Shown: positions 53,075 through 62,623, counted from the first letter of the stretch. The stretch is 64,000 nt of DNA from Aerococcus sanguinicola (GCF_001543145.1 NZ_CP014160.1:1240001-1304000); one strand, 5' to 3'. Numbers and translations: made by a program. Notes: generated from the letters alone by a model not told the origin.

Positions 53075-54439
53075 ATGAGTGAGGACAAACAACGTATACT
53101 GAAATTAGTTCAAGAAGGTTTACTCAGTCGAGAAGAAGCCTTGGTGCTTTTAGAACAGCGCCAAGCTAAAGAAAGTGATAACCAAAAGCAGAAGCAGAGC
53201 CTCTCATTTGAAGAAGCACAAGCCTTGGCGGAATTCTATGAAGACCAAGGCCAGGATGACTTAGCCCAAGCGATTCTGAAAAATTATTACTTAGATCGCG
53301 AAGAAAAATTAGAAGCTGAATTAGATGCCAAGGAGGCTGCCTTAGAAGAACTGGGGTTGGCTGAATCAACGGACGAAGCGGAGGCCAAGTTGGCCTTAGA
53401 AGAAGAAATCAAGGGTCTCAAAACAGAATTGACTTACTTGCGTGACCAAGCGAACCAATCAAATAATGACTCAGCAGACGGACCAGCAGAGGAGCCAAAA
53501 GCAAAGACCAGCCAGGCAGAGAAGACAGGATTGGGTCAAATGTTCAAGGACCTTAAGACGGCCGTTGAAGGAACGGTTCACTTTGACCGGGGCCGGTCGG
53601 GGATCCCCCGTCCCCACTTAGTCACCCGGCAATTTGAAGAACGTTTTACTTTTGACGAGATCGCCAAGAATTTTGATTTTTCAATCTCTAAGGGAGACAT
53701 CCTGGTTGAAGTCGCCGAGATCGACCGGGTGGAAGTCTTAGTGACAGGGACTATCCTAGGTAAGTACCAGGAAGAAAGCGTTGAAGAAGCCTTTAGAAAA
53801 AGAACCCTGATTGAAAACCAAGGCGGATGTTTACGTTTTGAATTAAATAACCGCCTGCTATCTACTAATATCCACTTGCGCCTTCCCAAAGTAAAATTCG
53901 GCCAATTAAATTTTAGGAGCTTATTAGGAGGCATCCAGCTGACTGGTTTAGAAGCGGAAAACCTGGATCTTTATACCATTGATGGGGATATCCGGGTCGC
54001 TGAGTGCCAGGCAAGCAGTGGCCGGGTGAATACCAAGAACGGTTTAGTAGTTTTGGACCAAGTTGCCTTTGACCATCTGGATGCGCAGACAGCCAATGGG
54101 GACCAGCGCTTCATTGGAGCGGTTCGCGAGCTGGCCATGGATACCCTGAATGGGAACTTGCGGTTGACGGTGACAAGCCCGGACTTAGAGACCGTTAACT
54201 GCCAGACCACTTCGGGAGATGTCAAGCTCAATGTTAATCCAGCAACGAGTTTGAATGCTGACCTGCGTTCCAATAATGGGACTATACGTTGGCGGCAAGA
54301 AAGCTTTAAGGTAGAAACCTTGGCTGATTCTCGCTTTAACCAAGCGAAGAGCATATATTATTTAGGCGAGACACGCCCTGCCCAAATCAACCTGTCATCC
54401 GTTTCTGGAGATATCTGGTTGAAGGCAGAGGCTAAGTAA
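53075..54439 (+). CDS. liaX: DUF4097 protein of the LiaX/YvlB type
   Basis: The 454-residue protein starts with a short helical bihelical motif (RILKLVQEGLLSREEALVLLEQ), followed by an acidic coiled coil (about 40-130) and a C-terminal beta-helix-like DUF4097 domain (about 200-454; repeated segments such as IDGDIRVAECQASSG and TTSGDVKLNVNPATS). This layout matches LiaX of enterococci, a surface-exposed sensor of the LiaFSR envelope-stress response linked with daptomycin tolerance. It is followed by a PspC protein (LiaY-like), supporting the name. The LiaFSR genes themselves are not in this window. Confidence 0.75.
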   Translation: MSEDKQRILKLVQEGLLSREEALVLLEQRQAKESDNQKQKQSLSFEEAQALAEFYEDQGQDDLAQAILKNYYLDREEKLEAELDAKEAALEELGLAESTDEAEAKLALEEEIKGLKTELTYLRDQANQSNNDSADGPAEEPKAKTSQAEKTGLGQMFKDLKTAVEGTVHFDRGRSGIPRPHLVTRQFEERFTFDEIAKNFDFSISKGDILVEVAEIDRVEVLVTGTILGKYQEESVEEAFRKRTLIENQGGCLRFELNNRLLSTNIHLRLPKVKFGQLNFRSLLGGIQLTGLEAENLDLYTIDGDIRVAECQASSGRVNTKNGLVVLDQVAFDHLDAQTANGDQRFIGAVRELAMDTLNGNLRLTVTSPDLETVNCQTTSGDVKLNVNPATSLNADLRSNNGTIRWRQESFKVETLADSRFNQAKSIYYLGETRPAQINLSSVSGDIWLKAEAK

Positions 54440-54452
54440 TAGGAGGATAACC

Positions 54453-54749
54453 ATGACTAAAAAATTAAGAAGATCCAAAACAGACCGCGTTCTAACCGGC
54501 TTACTAGGGGGCCTGGCAGCTTATTTTGGCGTCAGTTCAACCCTTATCCGCTGGCTTTACGCCATCTTCACTTTCTTCAATCCCTTCCTCATCCTGATCT
54601 ACATCGTGGCGGCTTATTTGATTCCAAGTGAAGGAAAGCCTTTTAAGCGCAAGGCTGAGAAAACCCACCGCCACCCCCGAGGTTTCGGTCGCATTAAAGA
54701 AGCTGAACACATTGATGATGACCAGCAGGGAAATTGGAATGACTTTTAA
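54453..54749 (+). CDS. liaY: PspC-domain membrane protein, LiaY/YvlC-like
   Basis: A 98-residue protein with a PspC domain: LRRSKTDRVLTGLLGGLAAY, then VSSTLIRWLYAIFTFF and a membrane span LILIYIVAAYLIP, ending in a basic, then acidic tail. In enterococci and bacilli this protein sits between LiaX/YvlB and a phage-holin-family LiaZ/YvlD protein. Here the third gene is missing and a palindromic repeat takes its place before hprK. Confidence 0.8.
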   Translation: MTKKLRRSKTDRVLTGLLGGLAAYFGVSSTLIRWLYAIFTFFNPFLILIYIVAAYLIPSEGKPFKRKAEKTHRHPRGFGRIKEAEHIDDDQQGNWNDF

Positions 54750-54763
54750 CCTATAATAAAGAG

Positions 54764-54869
54764 AGTGTGACAAAAGTCGGTTAGTCCTGAATCACTGGAG
54801 CGAACTATGGGAAATCGTTGGAAAACGATTGGACATAGTTCATGAAGTGGATGTCAGGACTGACTTTTG
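54764..54869 (-). repeat. Tagged palindromic repeat, copy C (inverted)
   Basis: A 99-nt palindrome (54771-54869) pairs CAAAAGTC with GACTTTTG, AGTCCTGA (54783-54790) with TCAGGACT (54854-54861), GAACTATG (54802-54809) with CATAGTTC (54834-54841), and AATCGTT with AACGATT. Its sequence differs from copies A and B, but read on the minus strand it is followed by TCACACTCTCTT, the same type of tag. Length and nested design match. Confidence 0.65.
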
Positions 54870-54902
54870 GAACAGATTTTTGCTAAAAAAGTTCGTTATT
54901 TT

Positions 54903-54941
54903 AAAAGAGGCCGGGGCTTTTGTCCCAGCCTCTTTTATTTT
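54903..54941 (+). terminator. Terminator downstream of the liaXY genes
   Basis: AAAAGAGGC pairs with GCCTCTTTT, with an inner GGGGC/GTCCC stem, followed by ATTTTC. Confidence 0.8.
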
Positions 54942-55049
54942 CTTTGCCTGCCTAAGGGGCGGTCCTTGATGTCGGTGAAGCTTCTTGGGGGAATCTATGG
55001 TAAAATAGGAGAAAAACAGCATTGATGCGAAGGATGGAAGGAGTTCTAC

Positions 55050-55985
55050 ATGGCGGTAGTTACAGTTCGTGAGCTAGTAGAGGCACTCAAGATGAATATT
55101 ATTTCTGGTGAGGACTATCTGGATCGAGAGATCACAGTATCAGATATTTCGCGCCCGGGATTGGAATTGACCGGTTATTTTAATTATTATCCTGAAGAAC
55201 GGATCCAACTTTTTGGCCGTAACGAGCATTCTTTTATGAGCAAGATGACCAGTGAAGAACGTTTATTGGTGATGCGGCGTCTAGCCCGGGATAAGACACC
55301 GGTTTTTGTTTTTTCCCGCGACTTGCGGCCGGAGTACGAAGTGATCCAGGCAGCTAATGAAAACCATATTCCGGTGATTGGGATCAATACCTCGACCACC
55401 CACCTCTCTTCTCGCTTGACGACCTTTCTTCAGGAACGTTTGGCGACCCGTACCTCGCGCCATGGTGTCTTTGTTGAGGTTTATGGTTTAGGTGTGCTCA
55501 TTATGGGCGAGAGTGGCGTTGGTAAGTCGGAAGCTGCCCTCGAACTGGTTAAGAATGGCCACCGCCTGGTTGCTGATGACCGGGTCGAACTCTATCAAAG
55601 AGATGAATATACCATTATGGGGGAGGCGCCCGCTATCCTTGAAAACATGATGGAAATTCGGGGCCTGGGCATTATTAATATTATGACCCTCTACGGCGCA
55701 GGAGCTGTCCGCCAGAAGCAACAGGTGAACTTGATCATCCAGTTGAAGCTCTGGCACAAGGAGGACAAGTATGACCGTTTGGGAACCGCTGCCGAAGAGG
55801 AAGATATCTTTGGGGTGAAGGTGGCTAAGATTACCGTTCCGGTTCAGATGGGACGGAATATTTCTAGCATCGTCGAAGTAGCTGCCATGAATTTCCGAGC
55901 CAATGATCTCGGCTACAATTCAGCCAAGGAATTTGAAGACCGTTTAACGCATTTGATCGAAAGTAACAGTCAAGAGGAAGGATAA
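55050..55985 (+). CDS. hprK: HPr kinase/phosphorylase
   Basis: HprK phosphorylates HPr on Ser46 when glycolytic intermediates are high and removes the phosphate when they are low; P-Ser-HPr is the corepressor of CcpA. The 311-residue protein has the P-loop GESGVGKSEAALELV (from about residue 153), VADDRVEL and the signature MEIRGLGIINI. It links with the cre-like sites in the maltose locus. AAGGAG precedes the ATG, and lgt follows after 1 bp. Confidence 0.96.
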   Translation: MAVVTVRELVEALKMNIISGEDYLDREITVSDISRPGLELTGYFNYYPEERIQLFGRNEHSFMSKMTSEERLLVMRRLARDKTPVFVFSRDLRPEYEVIQAANENHIPVIGINTSTTHLSSRLTTFLQERLATRTSRHGVFVEVYGLGVLIMGESGVGKSEAALELVKNGHRLVADDRVELYQRDEYTIMGEAPAILENMMEIRGLGIINIMTLYGAGAVRQKQQVNLIIQLKLWHKEDKYDRLGTAAEEEDIFGVKVAKITVPVQMGRNISSIVEVAAMNFRANDLGYNSAKEFEDRLTHLIESNSQEEG

Positions 55986-55986
55986 T

Positions 55987-56847
55987 ATGTTGAGTGATCG
56001 TGTTTTAGCAGCCATTGATCCCGTCGCTTTCGAGCTATTTGGCTGGCCCATTCGTTGGTATGGGATTATCATAGCTGGAGGTATCCTTTTAGCTATTCAA
56101 TTGGGTAGCCGTGAAATTAAGCGGCGGGGCTGGCCTGAGGATTTAATTTTAGATGTCTTGGTTTGGGCCATTCCCATTGGCTTTATCGGGGCTCGACTCT
56201 ATTATGTGATCTTCGAATGGGATTATTACCGCCAGCACTTGGATGAGATTATCCAAATTTGGAATGGTGGGATTGCCATCTATGGGGGCGTTTTAGCGGC
56301 CCTATTGACTATTTACCTTTATTGTCGGTCTAAGGGCTGGCGCTTCCTACTTTTGACAGATGTGATGGCGCCTTACCTCCTGCTTGCCCAAGCCATTGGC
56401 CGCTGGGGAAATTTTGTTAACCAGGAGGCCCATGGAGGCCCCGTGTCGGTAGAATTTCTTCGTGACCGCCTCCACTTACCTGATTTTATTGTGGAAGGTA
56501 TGCAGATCGACGGGGTCTACTACCATCCGACCTTTCTTTACGAATCACTATGGAACCTTTTAGGGGTTGTGGTTCTCTTGTATTTACGTAATATTAGGGG
56601 CAAACTGAGAGTAGGGGAGACGACCTTCCTCTACTTGATTTGGTATGGGATCGGACGTTTCTTTATTGAGGGGCTGCGGACAGATAGCCTCTATTGGGGG
56701 CCCTTCCGTGTCTCCCAAGTCCTATCCTTAGTCTTGGTGCTTATTGGCCTGGGCGCAATTATCTGGCGACGTTGGCAAAAAGCTCCCACTCCCTACCAGG
56801 AAGCGAGTCTCTATGCGATTGAACAGAAGAAAACGGAGGAGAACTAA
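55987..56847 (+). CDS. lgt: Prolipoprotein diacylglyceryl transferase
   Basis: Lgt adds diacylglycerol to the lipobox cysteine of prelipoproteins, such as PstS here. The 286-residue membrane protein has seven spans, the signature GRWGNFVNQEAHGGPV, and the Arg-containing loop after GARLYYV. The order hprK-lgt-gpsA is common in Firmicutes. Its end touches gpsA. Confidence 0.95.
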   Translation: MLSDRVLAAIDPVAFELFGWPIRWYGIIIAGGILLAIQLGSREIKRRGWPEDLILDVLVWAIPIGFIGARLYYVIFEWDYYRQHLDEIIQIWNGGIAIYGGVLAALLTIYLYCRSKGWRFLLLTDVMAPYLLLAQAIGRWGNFVNQEAHGGPVSVEFLRDRLHLPDFIVEGMQIDGVYYHPTFLYESLWNLLGVVVLLYLRNIRGKLRVGETTFLYLIWYGIGRFFIEGLRTDSLYWGPFRVSQVLSLVLVLIGLGAIIWRRWQKAPTPYQEASLYAIEQKKTEEN

Positions 56848-57921
56848 ATGCAAAGTTATCGTGTTGCAGTATTAGGCGCTGGCTCTTGGGGGTCGGCGCT
56901 CGCCATGGTATTAAATGACAACCAGCACCAGGTTCGGCTCTGGACCGTTGATGCAGACCAAGCAGAAGAGATCCGTCAGACGCGGATTAATGCTGCCTAC
57001 CTGCCCGACCTGCACCTAGCTGAGGATATCTTAGTGACGACGGATTTGAGCGAGGCACTCAAACAAGCTGATATGGTCTGTTTTGTGGTGCCGACCAAGG
57101 CAATCCGGTCTGTCAGCCAACAAGTAAAGGAAGTTTTAGCCTCTGATCAAGCTTCGGGAGCGGACAAGCCGCCGCTTATCCTCCATGCTTCTAAGGGCTT
57201 GGAACAAGGTAGCCATTTGCGGATCAGTCAGATTATCGAAGAAGTTCTAGAAGACTGTGACTACCGCGGCATCGTGGCACTGTCTGGGCCAAGTCATGCG
57301 GAAGAGGTGGCGGTCCGCCATATCACAACGATCACAGCAGCGAGCCGAGACTTAGAAGCGGCCAAGGAAGTCCAAGCAGTCTTCCTCAACCGCTATTTCC
57401 GGGTTTATACCAACACTGACTGTATCGGTGTGGAATTGGGTGGGGCCCTGAAGAATATTATTGCGGTCGCGGCCGGCGGGGTAGATGGCTTAAACTATGG
57501 GGATAACACCAAGGCAGCCTTGATCACGCGTGGTTTAGCCGAAATTACTCGTTTGGGCCTGGCTATGGGTGCGGATCCCCTAACCTTTTCTGGCTTAAGC
57601 GGAGTGGGGGATCTCATTGTGACCTGTAACAGCGTCCACTCACGGAATTGGCGGGCCGGCAACCAGATTGCTCAGGGAGCTAGCCCTGAAGAAGTAGAAG
57701 CTAAGATGGGCATGGTCGTTGAGGGAATTCCGACGACCAAGGCGGCATACGAATTAGCGGCTGACTTAGGTGTCGATATGCCCATTACCAATGCTCTCTA
57801 CGCTATTCTCTATGAAGGCATGCCGGTGGAAGAAGCCCTAACCCAGCTGATGATGCGGGAAGGTAAGGAAGAAGCCCAATTACGAAGCGCATTAATTGAC
57901 TATCTGGCGAAAAGAACTTAA
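56848..57921 (+). CDS. gpsA: Glycerol 3-phosphate dehydrogenase, NAD(P)+
   Basis: GpsA makes sn-glycerol 3-phosphate from dihydroxyacetone phosphate for phospholipid synthesis. The 357-residue protein has the nucleotide motif VLGAGSWGSALAMVL, the catalytic region GVELGGALKNIIAVAAG with the conserved Lys, and GLSGVGDLIVTC. It follows lgt without a gap, with GGAGGAG inside the lgt end. Confidence 0.95.
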   Translation: MQSYRVAVLGAGSWGSALAMVLNDNQHQVRLWTVDADQAEEIRQTRINAAYLPDLHLAEDILVTTDLSEALKQADMVCFVVPTKAIRSVSQQVKEVLASDQASGADKPPLILHASKGLEQGSHLRISQIIEEVLEDCDYRGIVALSGPSHAEEVAVRHITTITAASRDLEAAKEVQAVFLNRYFRVYTNTDCIGVELGGALKNIIAVAAGGVDGLNYGDNTKAALITRGLAEITRLGLAMGADPLTFSGLSGVGDLIVTCNSVHSRNWRAGNQIAQGASPEEVEAKMGMVVEGIPTTKAAYELAADLGVDMPITNALYAILYEGMPVEEALTQLMMREGKEEAQLRSALIDYLAKRT

Positions 57922-57943
57922 AGTAATTTCTTAAGGAGGACTT

Positions 57944-58825
57944 ATGAAAAAAGTACGTAAAGCAATTATTCCAGCGGCTGGTTTTGGAACCCGTTTCCTA
58001 CCAGCTACTAAGGCGATGGCTAAAGAGATGCTACCGATTGTCAATAAGCCAACCATCCAATTCATAGTGGAAGAGGCATTAGCGTCGGGAATAGAAGATA
58101 TTTTAATCATCACAGGTAAGAGTAAACGCCCTCTAGAAGACTACTTTGATTCGAATATTGAACTCGAGGGCGTCCTCAAGCAGAAGGGTGAGGACCAATT
58201 ACTAGAACTAATACAGGAGAATGTTGGGCTTAACCTCTACTTTAAGCGCCAATCCTATCCACTAGGCCTCGGTCATGCGGTTCTTCAAGCCAAGGCTTTT
58301 GTTGGCGACGAACCCTTCGTGGTCATGCTCGGGGACGATTTGATGGTAGATGAGGAACCATTAACCAAGCAATTAATTGGCGCCTATAATGAGACCCATG
58401 CTTCCAACATTGCCGTGATGCCCGTTGCCGAGGAAGATACCGATAAGTATGGCATCATTGATCCTGAAGCGAAGTTCCGCGATGGCATCTACAATGTTCG
58501 CCGCTTTGTCGAAAAACCGGATCCTTCTGTGGCCCCTTCTAACTTGGCTATTATTGGCCGCTATTTACTAACACCTGAAATCTTCGGCCTTTTAGAAACT
58601 CAAAAAGCAGGAGCAGGCAATGAAATCCAATTAACTGATGCCATCGATCGTTTGAACCGCACTCAGCGGGTATTTGCTTACGAATTTAAGGGCCAACGCT
58701 ATGATGTGGGGGATAAGCTTGGCTATATGAAGACAACCATCGAGTATGGCTTAGGCCAAGAGAGTATCCGCCAGGGCCTGACTGACTATCTCCTGAGTCT
58801 TGAGGACGAATTAAATAAGGAGTGA
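57944..58825 (+). CDS. galU: UTP-glucose-1-phosphate uridylyltransferase
   Basis: GalU makes UDP-glucose for cell-wall glycolipids and capsule. The 293-residue protein has the nucleotide-binding N terminus [23 protein letters not shown] followed by LP, the [10 protein letters not shown] metal motif and FVEKPDP. AAGGAGG stands before the ATG. It could feed the capsule genes starting at 62.6 kb. Confidence 0.95.
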   Translation: MKKVRKAIIPAAGFGTRFLPATKAMAKEMLPIVNKPTIQFIVEEALASGIEDILIITGKSKRPLEDYFDSNIELEGVLKQKGEDQLLELIQENVGLNLYFKRQSYPLGLGHAVLQAKAFVGDEPFVVMLGDDLMVDEEPLTKQLIGAYNETHASNIAVMPVAEEDTDKYGIIDPEAKFRDGIYNVRRFVEKPDPSVAPSNLAIIGRYLLTPEIFGLLETQKAGAGNEIQLTDAIDRLNRTQRVFAYEFKGQRYDVGDKLGYMKTTIEYGLGQESIRQGLTDYLLSLEDELNKE

Positions 58826-58829
58826 GAGA

Positions 58830-59756
58830 ATGAGCGAAGAAATTAAACAATATGATGTCTTAGTCATTGGCTGTGGGCCAGCGGGGATGACTGCCGCCCT
58901 CTATACCTCACGGGCAGCCCTATCGGTTCTAATCTTAGAGCGGGGTGTACGGGGGGGCGAGCTCTTGAATACAGCTGAAGTAGAAAACTATCCAGGCTTC
59001 CCTAGCATCCAAGGGCCAGACCTGGCGACCAGTATGTATGAAGGGGCCATGCGTTTCGGGGCAGATTATGCCTATGGGAATGTTAAAGCGATCCATCCCG
59101 GCCAACCCTACCATACGATTGAAACCGATACGGCAACCTACCAAGCTAAGGCGATTGTGATTGCAACGGGGTCCACCCACCGTCTCCTGGATGTGCCAGG
59201 TGAGGCCGACTATGCTGGGCGCGGAGTTAGCTACTGTGCTGTCTGCGACGGAGCCTTCTTCAAGGATGGTAAGTTGATCGTTGTAGGTGGAGGAGACTCA
59301 GCTGTTGAAGAAGGGGCTTACTTGACCCAGTATGCCAAGCAAGTGACCATTGTCCACCGACGCGATCAGTTACGGGCCCAAGCGATTCTCCAAGAGCGGG
59401 CCTTTGCTAATGAGAAGATTGATTTCACCTGGGATGCCCAAGTCCAAGAAATCCTAGGCGACGGTCAGAAGGTGACGGGAGTTCGGATTGTTAAGAAGGA
59501 TGGCTCTTCTTATGTGGAAGACTGCGATGGGGTCTTTATCTATATTGGCCTCCTCCCCAACCAAGCTGGCTTTGATGACCTGGGCATCACCGATGAGGAA
59601 GGCTGGGTCATCACTGACGAGAACATGTTGACGAAGGTCCCTGGTATCTTTGCTGCTGGTGACATCCGCCAAAAGAAATTGCGGCAAATTTCAACCGCAG
59701 TTGGTGACGGCGGCCAAGCTGGCCAAGAAGCTTATAATTATATTCAAAGCTTATAA
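58830..59756 (+). CDS. trxB: Thioredoxin-disulfide reductase
   Basis: TrxB reduces thioredoxin with NADPH. The 308-residue flavoprotein has the FAD motif VIGCGPAGMTAALY, the redox-active CAVC (Cys136 and Cys139), the NADPH motif VVGGGDSAVEEG and the C-terminal FAD motif GIFAAGDIR. It is the last gene of the hprK-lgt-gpsA-galU-trxB run. Confidence 0.96.
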   Translation: MSEEIKQYDVLVIGCGPAGMTAALYTSRAALSVLILERGVRGGELLNTAEVENYPGFPSIQGPDLATSMYEGAMRFGADYAYGNVKAIHPGQPYHTIETDTATYQAKAIVIATGSTHRLLDVPGEADYAGRGVSYCAVCDGAFFKDGKLIVVGGGDSAVEEGAYLTQYAKQVTIVHRRDQLRAQAILQERAFANEKIDFTWDAQVQEILGDGQKVTGVRIVKKDGSSYVEDCDGVFIYIGLLPNQAGFDDLGITDEEGWVITDENMLTKVPGIFAAGDIRQKKLRQISTAVGDGGQAGQEAYNYIQSL

Positions 59757-59772
59757 CTAAATAATGCCAACA

Positions 59773-59803
59773 AAAAAAGCGCCCGACTAAAGGCGCTTTT
59801 TGT
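59773..59803. terminator. Bidirectional terminator after trxB
   Basis: AAAAAGCGCC pairs with GGCGCTTTTT around an eight-base loop. The two neighbouring genes converge on it. Confidence 0.85.
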
Positions 59804-59827
59804 CTATCTAGCAATAGCTAATTTAGA

Positions 59828-60877
59828 CTAGATATGATTTTCATTGGCTTCTTCTGTGACGAATTTTGTCCCGAAGTAACCACCAAGAGCTGAGAGAATG
59901 GCACCAAGTAAGAGTCCGACAAAGGCCCAGATTGAAGCTTGAGCAGTCGTGTCAGAAGCTTTGTTGGCTTCATTCCGTAATTGTGCAATCGCGTCTTGAG
60001 CTTCAGACTTGGTTTGGTCAAGCGCTTGGCTAGCCTGGTCAATTTGTTGACGGGCTTCGCTGGCTGCACGGTTGTACCCTTCGACAATATTTTGAGTAGT
60101 TTGTTCAGCTTCCGCTTGGGATAAATCAGAGTTAGATTCGATGGCATTGGCAACGGCTTGTTCATCCACGTTTTCCGTGATGCTTTCTGTCCGTGCTTGC
60201 AATTGATTACTTAATTGGTCAAAGATAGCATCTGAATTCTCAGGATTCGTTACCAAGTCTTTAGCAGCTTGGCTGATGTCGTCAGTTGCCCCTTGGAGCT
60301 GCCCCTTCAAGTATTCTGGTTGGAGCTCTTTGATATTGGTATCACGTAGGACGTCGTTGACATCGTTTTCTAAACTTTGGATGTCACTTTGGTTCACATC
60401 AATTTGGTCAGTGAGGGCATTAACGCCATTGGAGACGCTATCAGCTGCTGAAGAAGTTACACTTTCAACGCTTTGACCGGCTGTCTGTGCCACTTGGCCA
60501 AAGAAAGTCCCCACGGATGACAGGATCGACACGGTAGCGACTGAAAGTAAAATAAAGGTTGCGATGGTTGATACAGCCCAGGTTAAGAAACCGTGAACCA
60601 CACCCACGCGACGGGCGGTAATCCCAGAAACAAAGCCAGCCCCTAAGAATGAAAGGATTAATTGGATAACCGTCCAAATTAAGACCCCAGTTCCAACGCC
60701 TGACATTGGATTGCTCGCTTTAGGACTCACTGTCCCGAAGCCAATGGCATTACCAATAAAACCGAGGGTGATCATTAAGGCGATAAAAGTAACAACGCCT
60801 GCAAAGATCGCTCCCCATGATAGGTTGTAGCCGGCTTCTTTGTCGCCAGCTCCTAGATAACGATTAAATCTATGCAT
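59828..60877 (-). CDS. Membrane protein with long helical extracytoplasmic region
   Basis: The 349-residue protein has three N-terminal membrane spans (about residues 20-135), a long Ala/Gln/Asp/Ser-rich helical region (about 140-320, many heptad-like repeats) and a final span with the Gly-rich segment GLLLGAILSALGGYFGTKF. The N-terminal part resembles small TIGR04086/YrzE-type membrane proteins, but the long helical insert is unfamiliar. AAAGGAGG supports the ATG at 60877; an upstream ATG at 60928 is not needed. The role is unknown; envelope stress is a guess only. Confidence 0.7.
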   Translation of the reverse strand: MHRFNRYLGAGDKEAGYNLSWGAIFAGVVTFIALMITLGFIGNAIGFGTVSPKASNPMSGVGTGVLIWTVIQLILSFLGAGFVSGITARRVGVVHGFLTWAVSTIATFILLSVATVSILSSVGTFFGQVAQTAGQSVESVTSSAADSVSNGVNALTDQIDVNQSDIQSLENDVNDVLRDTNIKELQPEYLKGQLQGATDDISQAAKDLVTNPENSDAIFDQLSNQLQARTESITENVDEQAVANAIESNSDLSQAEAEQTTQNIVEGYNRAASEARQQIDQASQALDQTKSEAQDAIAQLRNEANKASDTTAQASIWAFVGLLLGAILSALGGYFGTKFVTEEANENHI

Positions 60878-61241
60878 AAATAATTCCTCCTTTTCCATTA
60901 ATTTAATCTTTATGTATGATAAATTCAAGGCATAAGCCTTTCCATGACGGGCATTTGGTCTATTCCACCCTGTAAGCGCCCTCTTTTATGAAAATAAGAA
61001 CAATAATTGTATTAAATCTCTGTCAGAAAGCCAATGAAAAAATTCCCTTAGTGAGTATTTATATATTTTTAAAAATTAATCAGAAGGCATGAAGACAAGA
61101 TTGTGCTAGACTTAGGAAGAGGCTTTACCCGCCGCTTTCATATCATTTAAAGGTCAGATTTGTTATAATGAACATATACGCTTGCTTGCAAGCGAGACTC
61201 TACGAATGAAGTTATTTTGCGATAACTTGGAAAGGTTAGAT
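60878..61241. other. Divergent intergenic region before degV
   Basis: This 364-bp AT-rich gap holds no gene. An extended -10 box (TGTTATAAT, 61161-61169) probably drives degV. The frame upstream of the degV ATG at 61242 has no ribosome binding site of its own. No hairpin repeat of the tagged type was seen here. Confidence 0.5.
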
Positions 61242-62123
61242 ATGAAAACAGCTTATATTATTGACAGTACAGCGTCCTTACCGGAAGCTTACCAAGACCA
61301 TCCCGATGTCTATCAAGTTTACCTATCGATTCATTATGCGAATGGTGATAGCTTGCGTGACACGACAGACCCCGAAGCCCTACAGCGTTTCTACGAAGAC
61401 TTACCCAAAGAAGAAGAGATTCCGACGACTTCCCAGCCCCAACCCCAGCAGTTCTACGATATTATGGACGACTTAGTAGCGGAAGGTTATGAGGCGGTTT
61501 ACGGTTTCTTCTTGTCTGCCGACCTAAGTGGGACTTATCAAACCGCCTATTCAGTCATGCACGAGTATGATGACCGCTTAACAGTTCATGTGATTGATTC
61601 TAAGTCGATTTCTCTAGCTATTGAAGCCCTGCTTGACCATACGATACGTCTCCAAGAAGCCGGGGCTAGTGAAGGGGAGATCCTTGACCACCTGGAAAAA
61701 ATGGTGGATCAGACAGCGCTTTTATGTTGCTTTGAAGACTTGTCTTACCTGGTTAAGGGAGGGCGAGCTGGTAATGCCTCGGCCCTCATTGGAAAAATAT
61801 TGAATATCTTCCCTGTGCTAGAGGTCCATAGCAAGGTAGAAGTTTTTGCTAAGGTGCGGTCGCGTAAACGTGTTTATGCGACAATTGTTGATGAAATCGA
61901 GAAGCGGATCCAGGACTATCCTGACGGGGTAGAGCGGCTGATTGTTTTGGATGCCCTCAATCCAGAAGGGGTGGCAGCCCTAGAGCAAGCTTTTACAGCT
62001 GCCTATCCCCACATCAGGGTGGAGAAGACTTATCTAACCCCAGTAATTGGTATCCATGCAGGTCGGGATGCTTATGGCGTGATTGCCGTTCCTAATTTAC
62101 CTCGCCGCTACCAAGCCAATTAA
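61242..62123 (+). CDS. DegV family fatty-acid-binding protein
   Basis: DegV proteins bind fatty acids; some (FakB) present them to the kinase FakA. The 293-residue protein has IIDSTASLP at the N terminus, the TTSQPQP segment, FFLSADLSGTYQTA and the late VIGIHAGRDAYGVIAV. GGAAAGG just before the ATG at 61242 favours that start over an in-frame upstream one. No fakA gene is adjacent. Confidence 0.9.
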   Translation: MKTAYIIDSTASLPEAYQDHPDVYQVYLSIHYANGDSLRDTTDPEALQRFYEDLPKEEEIPTTSQPQPQQFYDIMDDLVAEGYEAVYGFFLSADLSGTYQTAYSVMHEYDDRLTVHVIDSKSISLAIEALLDHTIRLQEAGASEGEILDHLEKMVDQTALLCCFEDLSYLVKGGRAGNASALIGKILNIFPVLEVHSKVEVFAKVRSRKRVYATIVDEIEKRIQDYPDGVERLIVLDALNPEGVAALEQAFTAAYPHIRVEKTYLTPVIGIHAGRDAYGVIAVPNLPRRYQAN

Positions 62124-62140
62124 AGAAGAGGAGGCAGGAC

Positions 62141-62602
62141 TTGCAATTAACGAGTTTAGTTTATCTGATTGACGGTGATGAGGTTCTTATGCTCCATCGG
62201 ACTAAGAAAGCTAATGATATCAACCATAATAAATGGTTAGGTGTAGGCGGTAAGTTCGAATGGGGAGAGAGTCCTTTAGAATGTGCCCGAAGAGAAGTGA
62301 AGGAAGAAACGGGCCAAGACCTTCTAGAAGCCCAAGCTCGGGGCGTGATTACCTTTTTCTTTGCCGATGACGAGCCCCTCTACATCTTCCTCTATACTGG
62401 TCGCTTGGCTTCCCGGCAAGTGATCCAGACCTATGAAGGGGACTTAGAATGGGTTAAGCGCGACCAGATTCCCGATTTAGAACTCTGGGAAGGAGATCGG
62501 ATTTTCCTTAAGAAATTATTTGAAAGCGACCAGTATATTGATATGAAATTAAGTTATGATGCGGAGAGTCGTTTGCTTGCTTGTGAAGATTTCTCCCACT
62601 AG
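62141..62602 (+). CDS. NUDIX hydrolase, MutT-like
   Basis: The 153-residue protein has a complete NUDIX box (GGKFEWGESPLECARREVKEETG) and resembles the 8-oxo-dGTP diphosphatases of Gram-positive bacteria (WLGVGGKFE). It starts with TTG at 62141, after GAGGAGG. It lies between degV and the capsule genes, 18 bp after degV. The substrate is not certain. Confidence 0.88.
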   Translation: MQLTSLVYLIDGDEVLMLHRTKKANDINHNKWLGVGGKFEWGESPLECARREVKEETGQDLLEAQARGVITFFFADDEPLYIFLYTGRLASRQVIQTYEGDLEWVKRDQIPDLELWEGDRIFLKKLFESDQYIDMKLSYDAESRLLACEDFSH

Positions 62603-62623
62603 CCTAGTGATTGAGAGGAGTTG

